Assembly (NCBI RefSeq): GCF_029784165.1
Contig: NC_073695.1
Span: 102,055,306-102,119,305, forward strand
Direction: 5' to 3'
Length of the DNA: 64,000 nt
Origin: Wyeomyia smithii
Lineage: Eukaryota > Arthropoda > Insecta > Diptera > Culicidae
The notes under the pieces were generated by a model. The model did no database searches and was not told the origin of the DNA. It saw nothing but the letters and a program-made list of their open reading frames with translations. A program made the translations under genes and the position numbers. Shown piece by piece: positions 21,518 to 31,328 of the stretch; the stretch's first letter is position 1, and the number at the start of each line of letters is the position of its first letter.

Positions 21518-22879
21518 ATGGATATAGATACCTCGCCTCCCGTGCCACCATCCCCGAGCCCCCCTGACCCTGACCCTTCTGTTACCCCCTCCCCTGTTCA
21601 TTCTCCAGTCCCCCCTCGCCCCAGGCTTTACCCGGGCGGATCTCAACAGGGCAGCTATACTGTTTATTTTCGTCCAAAGGCAGGAGTGAATTCAAAGCGA
21701 TTAAACATACTGCAAATTTCTAAAGACCTGACGAAGGGGAACAAGGCCGTGACCGAAATTTCCAAGGTCCGACCTAACAAGCTCCGTGTCGTGGTCAGTG
21801 ATCTGACACAGGCCAATGCTATCGCTTGCTCTGAGCTCTTCACACGCGAGTATCGCGTTTACATACCCGCACGAGACGTGGAGATCGACGGTGTCATAAC
21901 CGATTCGAATCTGTCTGTCGAGTGTATCCTAAAAAGCGCAACCGGTTGCTTCAAAAATACCGAAACACAGGCGAAGATTTTGGATTGTAAGCAATTGCGG
22001 TCCATGTCTCTCGTCGGCGGTAAAAAAGTTTACACTCCGTCAGACTCGTTTCGCGTTACGTTTGCCGGATCTGCACTCCCTAGCCACGTCTCGATCGACC
22101 GGGTTCGTCTGCCTGTGCGATTGTATATACCCCGTGTTATGAATTGCACCAATTGCAAGCAGTTAGGCCACACAGCCGCCTTCTGCTGCAATAAGGCACG
22201 ATGTAGCAAGTGTGGGGAGACTCATGCGGAAGATTCTTGCAGTGTTAATGCTGAAAAATGTATTCACTGTGAAGAAAACCAGCATGAGCTCTCCACATGC
22301 CCGGTGTACATGCAGCGCAGAGATAAAATCAAGCGGTCACTTAAGGAGCGTTCAAAGCGTTCTTATGCTGAGATGCTGAAGAAGACCGTGACCACTTCTA
22401 CCATAACATCGAACCCCTTTGATCTGTTGTCCTCTGATGAAACCGATTCTGACGATTCATCAGCGGGAACATCTTATGCCAATCCTGGGGAGTCTAGGAA
22501 GAGGAAAAATGTTTCTTCTCCTAAACTTTCCCGTAAAGGTCCTAAGATTTCCCAAAGTGTAATGAAAAGTACGAACAAACCAAACAGTGCTGCGGAAAAC
22601 CCGAAGCAAACTCCTCCTGGGCTTGCAAATTTAAAGTCCCAGAAGGAGTTCCCAGCACTGCCAGGAACATCTAAAACCCCAGTTGTTCCTTTTGCACATC
22701 CAGTTGATGAAACAAACTCTGGATTAGTGAAATTTTCTGACATTGTGGACTGGATTTTTGAAAATTTCAATGTACCCGATCCAATTAAAATTTTTCTTAC
22801 AGCATTCCTCCCAACAGTTAGATCATTTTTGAAGCAGCAATGGCCCCTCCTTGCAGCGATTGTATCCTTCGATGCCTAA
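21518..22879 (+). CDS. I-clade ORF1 (gag-like nucleic-acid-binding protein)
   Basis: An intact frame of about 453 residues. I start it at MDIDTSPP (21518) rather than at the upstream ATG in the tRNA-like leader, because the second copy starts at the matching MDVDPLPP. A proline-rich N-terminus is followed by a conserved region (YFRPKAGVNSKRLNILQISK) and, at about residues 210-265, three zinc knuckles: CTNCKQLGHTAAFC, CSKCGETHAEDSC and CIHCEENQHELSTC. A Ser/Lys-rich tail and a hydrophobic C-terminus follow. Proteins of this type coat the element RNA and carry it to the nucleus. The stop overlaps the likely ORF2 start by 8 nt (ATG at 22872, TAA ending at 22879). Confidence 0.9.
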   Translation: MDIDTSPPVPPSPSPPDPDPSVTPSPVHSPVPPRPRLYPGGSQQGSYTVYFRPKAGVNSKRLNILQISKDLTKGNKAVTEISKVRPNKLRVVVSDLTQANAIACSELFTREYRVYIPARDVEIDGVITDSNLSVECILKSATGCFKNTETQAKILDCKQLRSMSLVGGKKVYTPSDSFRVTFAGSALPSHVSIDRVRLPVRLYIPRVMNCTNCKQLGHTAAFCCNKARCSKCGETHAEDSCSVNAEKCIHCEENQHELSTCPVYMQRRDKIKRSLKERSKRSYAEMLKKTVTTSTITSNPFDLLSSDETDSDDSSAGTSYANPGESRKRKNVSSPKLSRKGPKISQSVMKSTNKPNSAAENPKQTPPGLANLKSQKEFPALPGTSKTPVVPFAHPVDETNSGLVKFSDIVDWIFENFNVPDPIKIFLTAFLPTVRSFLKQQWPLLAAIVSFDA

Positions 22880-25800
22880 TTCATCTGCGTATATGAAGGA
22901 TTCTATCTCTGTCTTACAGTGGAATTGTAGAAGTATTTTACCAAAAATTGATTCGTTTAAAGTTTTGATAAATAAAAACAAATGCGATGCATTTTCCCTT
23001 TGTGAAACTTGGCTTACTTCAAATATTGATCTCAACTTCCATGATTTAAATATTATTCGCCTTGATCGAGACACCCCATATGGAGGAGTACTTTTAGGGA
23101 TTAAAAAGTGCTATTCTTTCTATCGTATTAACCTCCCCTCGATTCCAGGCATCGAAGTTGTCGCATGTCAAATGACAATACAAGGTAAAGAGATTTGTTT
23201 TGCCTCAATATATATTCCTCCCAGAGCACAGGTTGGGCAACGGCTGCTCTTTGATTTAATAGAACTTCTTCCCTCGCCACGTTTGATTTTAGGAGACTTC
23301 AACTCTCATGGTGTGGCTTGGGGTTCCCCTTACAATGATAACCGCTCCTCTTTAATCTATAAACTTTGCGATGACTTCGACATGACTATTTCAAACAACG
23401 GTGAAATGACACGTATCCCGAAACCTCCAGCGCGCCCAAGCGCTTTGGATCTATCCTTATGTTCGACGTCGCTACGGTTGGATTGCACATGGAAGGTAAT
23501 CCTCGATCCTCACGGTAGCGACCATCTGCCTATTCTTATTTCAATTACTAACGGTTCAACTCGCATGCGAAGTTTACGAGGAAATGATTTCAAAAGCGGT
23601 CGAGTCGATTCAACGTCATCCACCACTTGAAGAATACAACCTCCTCGCGGGCTTGATTCTCGACGCCGCGTTGCAAGCCCAAACGAAGAAATATCCCGGC
23701 GTAACGATCAAAGAACGGCCTCCCACTCTGTGGTGGGACCAAGAGTGCTCCGATGTCTACACGCAAAGATCCGACGCGTTTTTGGCCTTCCAGAAGGGAG
23801 GTATACCCGACGACTATATACGGTATTCGGAGCTTAATACCAAGCTTGAAAGCCTGGCTAAAGCCAAGAAACGCGGATATTGGAGTCGGTTCGTGAACGA
23901 GACGTCGAGGGAGACATCGATGAGCACTCTTTGGAACACAGCCCGAAGAATGCGGAATCGCGTAACGGTCAACGAAAGCGAGGAGTCTTCAAGTCGGTGG
24001 ATATTTGATTTTGCCAGGAAAGTATGTCCGGACTCTGTTCCTGCGCAAAACTTTGTTCGCGATACGTCTCCGGGCCACGACGCGATAGAATCACCTTTCA
24101 CGATGGCAGAATTTTCAGTTGCCCTCCTGTCCTGTAACAATAACGCGCCTGGGTTAAATAGAATCAAATTCAACTTGTTGAAGAATCTACCCGGCAATGC
24201 CAAGAGGCGCTTGTTGAACTTGTTCAATAAGTCCCTGGAGCAAAACATTGTACCGCAGGATTGGAGGCAAGTGAAGGTGATCGCCATCCAAAAACCAGGG
24301 AAACAAGCTTCTGATCACAACTCTTATAGGCCGATTGCAATGCTATCCTGTATCCGGAAATTGATGGAAAAAATTATACTCCGTCGTTTAGACCATTGAG
24401 TCGAATCAAATGGTCTGCTATCAGATACTCAATTTGGCTTCCGCCGCGCAAAGGGACGAATGATTGTCTTGCGTTGCTTTCAACAGATATTCAGCTGGCG
24501 TATGCTCGCAAAGAACAAATGGCGTCTGCGTTCTTGGACATTAAGGGGGCTTTTGAATCCGTTTCTATTGACATTCTTTCGGGTAAACTTCACCGACAAG
24601 GATTTTCTCCGATTTTGAACAATTTTTTGCACAATTTGTTGTCCGAAAAGCACATGCATTTCACGCACGGCGATTTGGCAACTTTTCGCATTAGCTACAT
24701 GGGTCTTCTCCAGGGCTCATGTTTAAGCCCCCTTCTTTACAACTTTTATGTAAATGACATCGACGAATGTCTGGCAAATTCATGCACGATAAGACAACTT
24801 GACGACGACAGTGTAATCTCTGTTACAGGAGCCAAAGCTGCCGATTTTCAAGGACCATCGCAAGATACCTTGGACAATTTGTCTGCTTGGGTTTTACAGC
24901 TAGGTATCAAATTCTCTCCGGAGAAGACTGAGATAGTAGTTTTTTCTAGGAAGCATGAACCTGCTCAGCTTCAAACACAATTAATGGGTAAAACGATTTC
25001 TCAGGTTTTGGTACACAAATATTTTGGTGTCTGGTTCGACTCTAAAGGCACCTGGGGTTGTCACGTGAGGTATCTGATGAAAAAATGTCAACAAAGAGTG
25101 AATTTTCTTCGTACAATAACCGGACAATTGTGGGGAGCCCACCCAGGAGACCTTATAAGGCTTTACCAAACAACGATACTGTCTGTTATTGAGTACGGGT
25201 GTTCCTGCCTCCGCTCCGCAGCAAACACACATTTGATCAAACTGGAGCGAATACAATATCGTTGTTTGCGTATCGCCTTGGGTTGCATGCAATCGACCCA
25301 TACGATGAGTTTGGAGATCTTAGCTGGAGTACTACCTTTGAAAAACCGCTTCTGGAGCCTGTCTTCTCGTATTCTAATCAAATGTGAGGTCTTGAACCGT
25401 CCCATGATTGAAAATTTTGAAAGGTTAATCGAACTTAATTCTCAAACCCGTTTTATGACATTGTATTTCATCACATGTCCCAAAATATTAACCCTTCTTC
25501 GAATATTCCAAATCGTGTCGACTTATCAAATACTTCTGATTCTACTGTGTTTTTCGATACATCCATGATAGAAGAAACTCGTGGAATCCCATATCATTTA
25601 CGCGTGCAGCAGATCCCTAAAATTTTTTCCAATAAATATCGAAACATCAACTGCGACAATATGTACTACACTGACGGATCACTTCTCGATGGGTCCACTG
25701 GCTTCGGTATCTTCAATAACAATTTCCCCGTCTCCCATAAGCTCGATAATCCTGCTTCTGTTTACGTCGCAGAATTAGCTGCAATTCAGTACACCCTAGG

Positions 25801-26512
25801 GATTATCGAAAAAATGCCCACGGACCATTATTTCATCTTTACGGACAGTCTCAGTTCCATTGAGGCTCTCCGATCGATGAAAGATGTTAAGCACTCTCCG
25901 TATTTCCTGGGGAAAATACGGGAACATCTGAGTGCGTTATCCGAAAAATCTACTCAGATTACCTTAGCGTGGGTCCCTTCTCACTGCTCGATACCGGGTA
26001 ATGAGAAAGCGGACTCTTTGGCTAAGGTGGGCGCAACAAACGGTGATATTTATGAAAGACCAATTGCCTTCAATGAATTTTTCGCATTTGTACGTCAGAA
26101 TACGATCATCAGTTGGCAAAATTCTTGGACCAAGGGGGAACTGGGAAGGTGGTTACATTCCATAATCCCCAAGATGTCGACGAACCCGTGGTTCAAGGGG
26201 TTGGATGTAGCTCGGGATTTCATTTGCGTGATGTCCCGGCTTATGTCCAATCACTATAGATTTGACGCGCATCTCCGTCGTGTTGGGCTCGGGGAAAGTG
26301 GTATCTGTGCCTGTGGTGAAGGTTATCACGACATAGAGCACGTTGTTTGGTCATGCCCTGTACACCGTGACGCCAGGTCTAGATTAATAGCTTCCCTGCA
26401 GGCCGAAGGTAGGCAGCCGGCTGTTCCTGTTCGTGATGTCTTGGCGAGCAGTGACCTATCCTACATGTCCCTTATATACGTTTTCCTGAAATCCATCCAC
26501 GCCCCAGTTTAG
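22872..26512 (+). pseudogene. I-clade ORF2: endonuclease, reverse transcriptase, RNase H; broken
   Basis: The endonuclease runs from SVLQWNCRSI (about 22908) through CDAFSLCETWL, LILGDFNSHGVAWGS and GSDHLPILIS. The reverse transcriptase has NSYRPIAMLSCIRKLMEK, AFLDIKGAFESV, GLLQGSCLSPLLYN and a catalytic box read as QLDDDS, where the second copy has QLADDS. RNase H follows with MYYTDGSLLDGSTGFG, VAELAAIQYT, FTDSLSSIEAL and HCSIPGNEKADSLAK, then a C-terminal CACGEGYHDIEHVVWSC zinc motif. Four lesions relative to the minus-strand copy break it: a deletion of about 44 bp at 23570, a Trp-to-stop change (TGA, 24397-24399), and single-base losses near 24455 and 25468. The RNase H and zinc region (25475-26512) stays open. 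It would nick DNA and copy the RNA by target-primed reverse transcription. Confidence 0.93.
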
Positions 26513-26918
26513 TCCTATCCCCTTCCGCGTACATCCAACCAAACGACAAGAACACGTTAAGACCCCGGATCCGGAAACAGCAATCAGACCCGCACGATAC
26601 TCTCAAGGCCCGATGGAAACAACCCAATATGCCAGTCCGAATATCTTGGCCCAGCAGCGGAACAAATTTAATATGCTGCTTACCTATGGCAATGAAAATC
26701 ATCAAACAGCAAACCTGTGCTTTTAATGCAAAATATTCTAGCTTTAAGTTAGATTTAGTTTCAGCTCGTAGTCGGCAGCGAGGATAAAAAATTTGCTTTT
26801 AGTTATTAAGATACTTTAGAAAGTAAGCTACCAGATATAATTGGCGCCGTTAAACATTGAATTGTATTTGTGCCGTGTCAAATAAACTATAGATGAAGAA
26901 AAAAAAATAAATTTTATT

Positions 26919-28435
26919 GCACATAAAAATGAGAAAATTTGAAGCAGCCACCTAGATTAACTTCATCTCGCCAGAAGTACTTCAAAAAGGAAAAACAATC
27001 TAGAAGCCACCCTTCTCGCGCTCGAGTCAACCGAACAATATGGAGCCATTGATCTCGCAAAGTAATTGAAATATCCGTTTCCTTCTAACCGCTCACCTGC
27101 CAGCAACCCTCGCTCCCTATTTTTATTTTTCGAGTTAGGAACGTTTTCCCTTGGCCTCCGTTAGGTAAGGATTTCTGCTAGCAAAGTTACTGTGCATCGA
27201 GGACGGGCGGAGTCAACGGGTGAACAGCAACGGTCGTATAGAACAGCTAAGTGGGATAATTAGCGTCATATAAAATACCATTCATACGACGGGTTTGAAT
27301 TTAGGCCGCTACCGCCACCGTCTTCTTCGATATATATCTTGCTTATAGCAGCTAGCGCGTGAACAAGGCAGGAATGCTGAAGGGGTGATTCCTAATGAGA
27401 TTGATATCGGTTCGCAAAATAAGCCAGAATCAATTCCGTCGCTTTTCGGATCTATTCTGGGGAACTTTTGGAAAAACTAATGGTATCGGGTCGTGATGAG
27501 GTTTTACGACAGAAATAGTAGATTCCAAATTTATCACACGAATTGGTATGGAAAAGACGCTCGAATGCGGTTTTATCGCTCTTAGAACGAGTGGCTTACT
27601 CGATTTATCTGATTTTGGAGTTTCTACTTGTGGCGAGGTTTTCTAAATTTGAATTAGATATGAAATATATATGATTTTATGTCAATTCATTCAGTCATTG
27701 AAAGGGTTTTTGCGAATTCGATGATATTTACGCACTCGGTTTTATCAAGCTTTCCGTTTCGATTTCATCACGCTTCTTTAAAAGAATTTCAAATCAAAAA
27801 TATATTTTAGTTTTAGTTTTGAGATGTGCATTGAAAGAATAATTCTCATTTTTGTCTTGTGTCCTTATTGCATGCGTGCCTATAATTTTAGGAACTCAAT
27901 TTAATTACTCATTTTTCTGGATAAGGTAATTAACTGACATATCTGTTACAATTTATTGGTGTCAAAATTTTGCGAAAACTGAATCGTAAGAAGCGTGTTT
28001 CGTTGACTTCAGAGTAGAAATTAGTTTTTTTTCGAGCAGTTAGAAAGTCCTGATCTATTAAAAGCTCAAGTTCCCGACAATTTCTAACACCAAACTGTGA
28101 GGAAAGTTGAGCTTTGAGCTCAGAGTTTCGATTTAAAAATTACAAAAAAATTCTAGCGGATCCACAGTTTGACATAAACGTGACATAATCAGACTCTCTT
28201 AACTATACTGAAAAATGGGCAGAAAAAAATCAAATTGGCATTGCATGTATAATTGCCATGAGGAGAGTTCGCGAAAATACTATGGAGAAAAATATTTTTA
28301 ACTAACTTTTTTTTGTTTATTCGTCTGTATCTTTAACTTATGTACTATTGAACTTTGGAAGAGCGTTAAACTGTTAATCACCATCAGCAGCAGCATTGCA
28401 GTTTTTCCTTGATTTTACACGAAAAGAAATCATAT
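26919..28435. other. 1.5 kb without recognised genes
   Basis: AT-rich, only short frames, no repeats recognised. Confidence 0.5.
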
Positions 28436-28439
28436 ACCG

Positions 28440-28760
28440 CTGCAATGATAAACCAGTGGCACTCTGCTCTACCTGTACTGCACGGTACTGTTGCCTTTAC
28501 CGGCATTTTTTGTTTCAAGACATCAGTTTTTGTCGCAGGTTAACAAATTGTTTCAGGAAGAGGGTTGTATCAAACTTTTCGGAAAAACCTTTACCTTCGA
28601 GACATCAAATAAGTCTGAGTTCATGGAAGCAAACATGATTTGACCTGTTGTTTTTTGATACTGAGGTAGAGAATGTCACAGCAAATGGTTGGTGTTTATT
28701 CATGTCATCTGTGCTAGGCATGCTCGTATGTGATTGGTTAATTGTTCGCGTAAATTTGGC
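28440..28760 (+). repeat. unclassified dispersed repeat, copy 1
   Basis: The series CAGTACTGTTGCC-like (here CGGTACTGTTGCCTTTACCG), AAGACATCAGTTTT, CTTCGAGACATCAAA, TCATGGAAGC and GGCATGCTCGTATGTG recurs in inverted orientation at 44625-44985. The copies are diverged and gapped. No domain recognised. Confidence 0.6.
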
Positions 28761-28947
28761 CCTGAAACTTTTTTTCGTTTTTTCTGCTAAGCAATGAAAT
28801 AATGATGATAACTAGCGTATTACAAAATTGTTCAACATTTTATCTATCGAACAACATTTTGGTCATTGTTATCCATCTTGTGTTTATGCTATTATTATCG
28901 TTTGAAATCTGACGGAACATTTGCCAGTTTCATTTTCAATTTTACAG

Positions 28948-29160
28948 AATGAACCCAGTCTATCGTTCCAGCTGGTCTCGAGATACGATGCTGGCCTAAT
29001 AATCCAGTCATTGCAGGTTCGAGTCTCGACTTGAGGAATACTGTTAGTGTCATTAGGATCGTAGCGCTAGCCCCGCAGTTGTCCTGTACACTAAACAGTT
29101 GGCTGCGAAGTCTTTGTATAATAAAACAGCAGGCCGAGTTCCGAATCAGATTTTGCAATT
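28948..29160 (+). mobile_element. tRNA-derived SINE, copy 1
   Basis: A tRNA-like head (about 28968-29038) holds CCAGCTGGTCTCGAGATACG, a CTGG...CCAG stem and the B-box GGTTCGAGTCTC. It is followed by a body with GTCCTGTACACTAAACAGTT and GGCTGCGAAGTCT. The same head and body occur at 34430-34612. Copy 1 keeps about 34 bp (around GTGTCATTAGGATCGTAGCG) that copy 2 lacks. Such elements are transcribed from the tRNA-like head by RNA polymerase III and moved by LINE enzymes. Confidence 0.8.
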
Positions 29161-29181
29161 TTTCTCAGTATAGAATATAAA

Positions 29182-29197
29182 GACGTAGTCCTACGTC
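29182..29197. repeat. palindromic motif GACGTAG-TC-CTACGTC
   Basis: Seven-base arms around TC. The same palindrome with centre GA is at 43067-43082, and weaker forms are at 546-557, 11670-11685 and 18050-18060. It lies at repeat edges and may be the terminal signature of a MITE family. Confidence 0.5.
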
Positions 29198-29255
29198 AAA
29201 GTATTTCAATGATCAATTTTATTTTTGACGAGTTGACACCGACACTTTTCAATCG

Positions 29256-31058
29256 CTTACTTACATTACTTTTACGCCGAAAGATCGTAGAGATATTATG
29301 CCGAATCCGGAATACACCTTCAAAAAACTTGATCTTACACTGCTTCTCTCCAGTCGCCCCGTACACCCGCTACTCGGTCATCCTCGTCGGCAGCACACGT
29401 CCAACGTATGCGGAGTGTGCCTCATGTCTCTGCTGAATGTTATCATTGCAGGTCGCTCATTCGCAGTACGTACCACGTGATCATACCACTATAACCTGCT
29501 GTTTTTCATCAGTTTGACAATATTTGCGTGTACAGGTCGCGATTCTGGTGCCTGCGCGACACTCCATTTTCCTGTTTGAATTCGAGTTTTGATCGTAGGA
29601 CTCTACGCTCGAAGACCCTAAGCGCTCGCCAGTCGGCCTCCTTTCACGTCCACATTCGAGAGCCCGTCCCCTTGCTTCAGACCATCCTACGTCAAAAGCG
29701 CGTCTGAAATTTCACCCGCTGTCCTGACGCTTGATGTGAAACCGTCAAGAGTCGTAATTAATGTGGTTGTAAAACCATGTTCAAGCATAATCTGCCACAA
29801 CTCATTGCGTTTCACTGCGTCGTACGCCGCCTTATAGTCTGAAAAACAGATGATGTATCTGCAAGTTGTGTTCTCGAGACTTGTCGAGGATCGGTCTGAT
29901 CTGTTGTAGATCCCAATCGAAAATTACATTTCTATTCAACAACAAAGGTTGAAAGCCAGCAACGGTCCAAGTATATGCGGGAAAGAATTGAGGATTAACC
30001 TCTATAGTTGCTACAGTCGACTCTGTGTTCCTTCTTAGGACTTATGAGTCCTTCCAACTCGTTGGTAGTTTTTCCTCAGACCATACCCACAGAATAATGT
30101 GATGAATTGTACTATACAGTTGATTGCTCCCGATATTGAAAAGTTCGGCCGGTATAGCGTTCTGCCCAGCGGTTTTATGTTTCTTCAGCTCTCCGCAAGC
30201 TTTTTCCACCTCATCTGAGATGGGCAGAATCACAGGTTGTCCATTTTCCCAATTTCTCTCTTGTGCCTCTCGACGACTCTCCTATCTTCCTTAACGTTCA
30301 GCAACACTTCGAAGTGTTGTGTCAGCCTACGACCTGCGACTCATCGGTAATCAGGCTTCCCACTCTGTCATTACACATGATGATGATTCATGATTCGTTA
30401 ATCGCTTTATAGAAGCTCCTCGTGTCGTGCCTGGTGAAACAGTTCTACGACTTTGCGAGGTCGCGATCGTAGTATTCACGTTTCTTACGGTGTTGAAGCA
30501 TCTTTTCGGCAGCTCTAGCTTCCCGGTATCTCTCTTACACCTGACGCATAACAAACACAAATTCCTAACGTGTTGGCCTTGTCCCGGTTTTCTCCTTCGT
30601 CACTTCAGACACTCAACATCAAATCACCCTCGATGTGTGGTTCCCACTGCTCTGCCAATCACGTCTCACCCTGTTCCACTGAACGCGTCGTGGAAGTGCT
30701 TCCACTGCTTGTTCAGGTCCACTTCAACTGGTCCAACAATCCGTCCATCAACTTTACGAGTGTACTATTCAGCAAATTCTTCCGCTTATAACCTCTGGGT
30801 GTTCAGGCTATCTTCCTCTTCGATGTTCGATTTGAATACGTCAGACAGGTAGACGCGAATCGTACCTACCACGAGGTGGATCAGTCCCCGAAAAGATCGC
30901 ACATCGATGACGTTTGGAAAATGCTGCCCTTTGATCAGCATATGGTCGATCTGGGAGCAGACCACTCCATTTGGGTATCTTCAGGTGTGCTTCCGAATGC
31001 TCCGACGTGTGAAATAAGAACTACAAATGGGTGAAGCTCACCAGCCTCAAACTGTATT
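29256..31058 (-). pseudogene. RTE-clade retrotransposon, heavily decayed (copy E)
   Basis: On the minus strand, the endonuclease middle is at about 31058-30850 (with a WSAPRSTIC-type stretch where better copies read CSQIDHVL). A basic linker follows. The reverse transcriptase start is in the frame 30233-30042 (EVEKACGELKKHKTAGQNAI). A motif A region (DYKAAYDAVKRNELW) is recoverable near 29850-29790, and the C-terminal tail with its ACTTAC-type 3' repeat is near 29256-29310. Motifs B and C are deleted between about 29600 and 29680. Stops in every frame; the oldest-looking RTE copy in the window. Confidence 0.75.
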
Positions 31059-31326
31059 CCTAGCAGGGCACATCGATGTTTGTAGGGTGGCAGGTCATTA
31101 AGATTACGCCACGAATATCTGCTTAACGCAAGACTGATAAACTTATGCTGGATGGATTCGATTCTAAATTTTCTCACAGTTTCATATGCAAATTCGACTA
31201 TTGATCGAACTAGAGAGCAATGGAGGACACGTAAGCAGGTTAGATCACTGAAGTCGTTTGCCAATTTTAACACAAATCCTAGCTGACGATTGATGATAGC
31301 GATGATAAAGTCGTCAGCATAAATTA
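31059..31326 (-). pseudogene. fragment of another non-LTR reverse transcriptase
   Basis: On the minus strand it reads LIYADDFIIAIINRQLGF and continues through CSLVRSIVEFA, RIESIQHKFISLALSRY and LPPYKHRCALLGI. The catalytic YADD box is joined almost directly to the NRQLGF block, which normally lies well downstream, so an internal stretch is deleted. The style of the C-terminal block differs from both the RTE and I copies; a CR1- or Jockey-related clade is possible. It sits between two RTE copies, and its open frame continues into the neighbouring RTE remnant (30935-31273), making a chance chimeric frame. Confidence 0.65.
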
Positions 31327-31328
31327 GT

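Larger units (their letters stand above)
21413..26907 (+). mobile_element. I-clade non-LTR retrotransposon, complete length, copy 1
   Basis: An exact 11-bp direct repeat, TAAATTTTATT, lies at 21402-21412 and 26908-26918. The second copy follows directly on a run of A at 26898-26907, the expected 3' end. The unit starts CATACGTC; the other complete-length copy also starts CA. It contains a 105-bp 5' UTR with a tRNA-like sequence, ORF1, ORF2 with endonuclease, reverse transcriptase and RNase H, and a 395-bp 3' UTR. At 5495 bp it is close to the known size of I-type elements. ORF1 is open but ORF2 has several lesions, so it cannot move by itself. Confidence 0.92.

Noticed and set aside
23814..24287. 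A 157-codon minus-strand frame
   Set aside because: Antisense of the I-clade reverse transcriptase.
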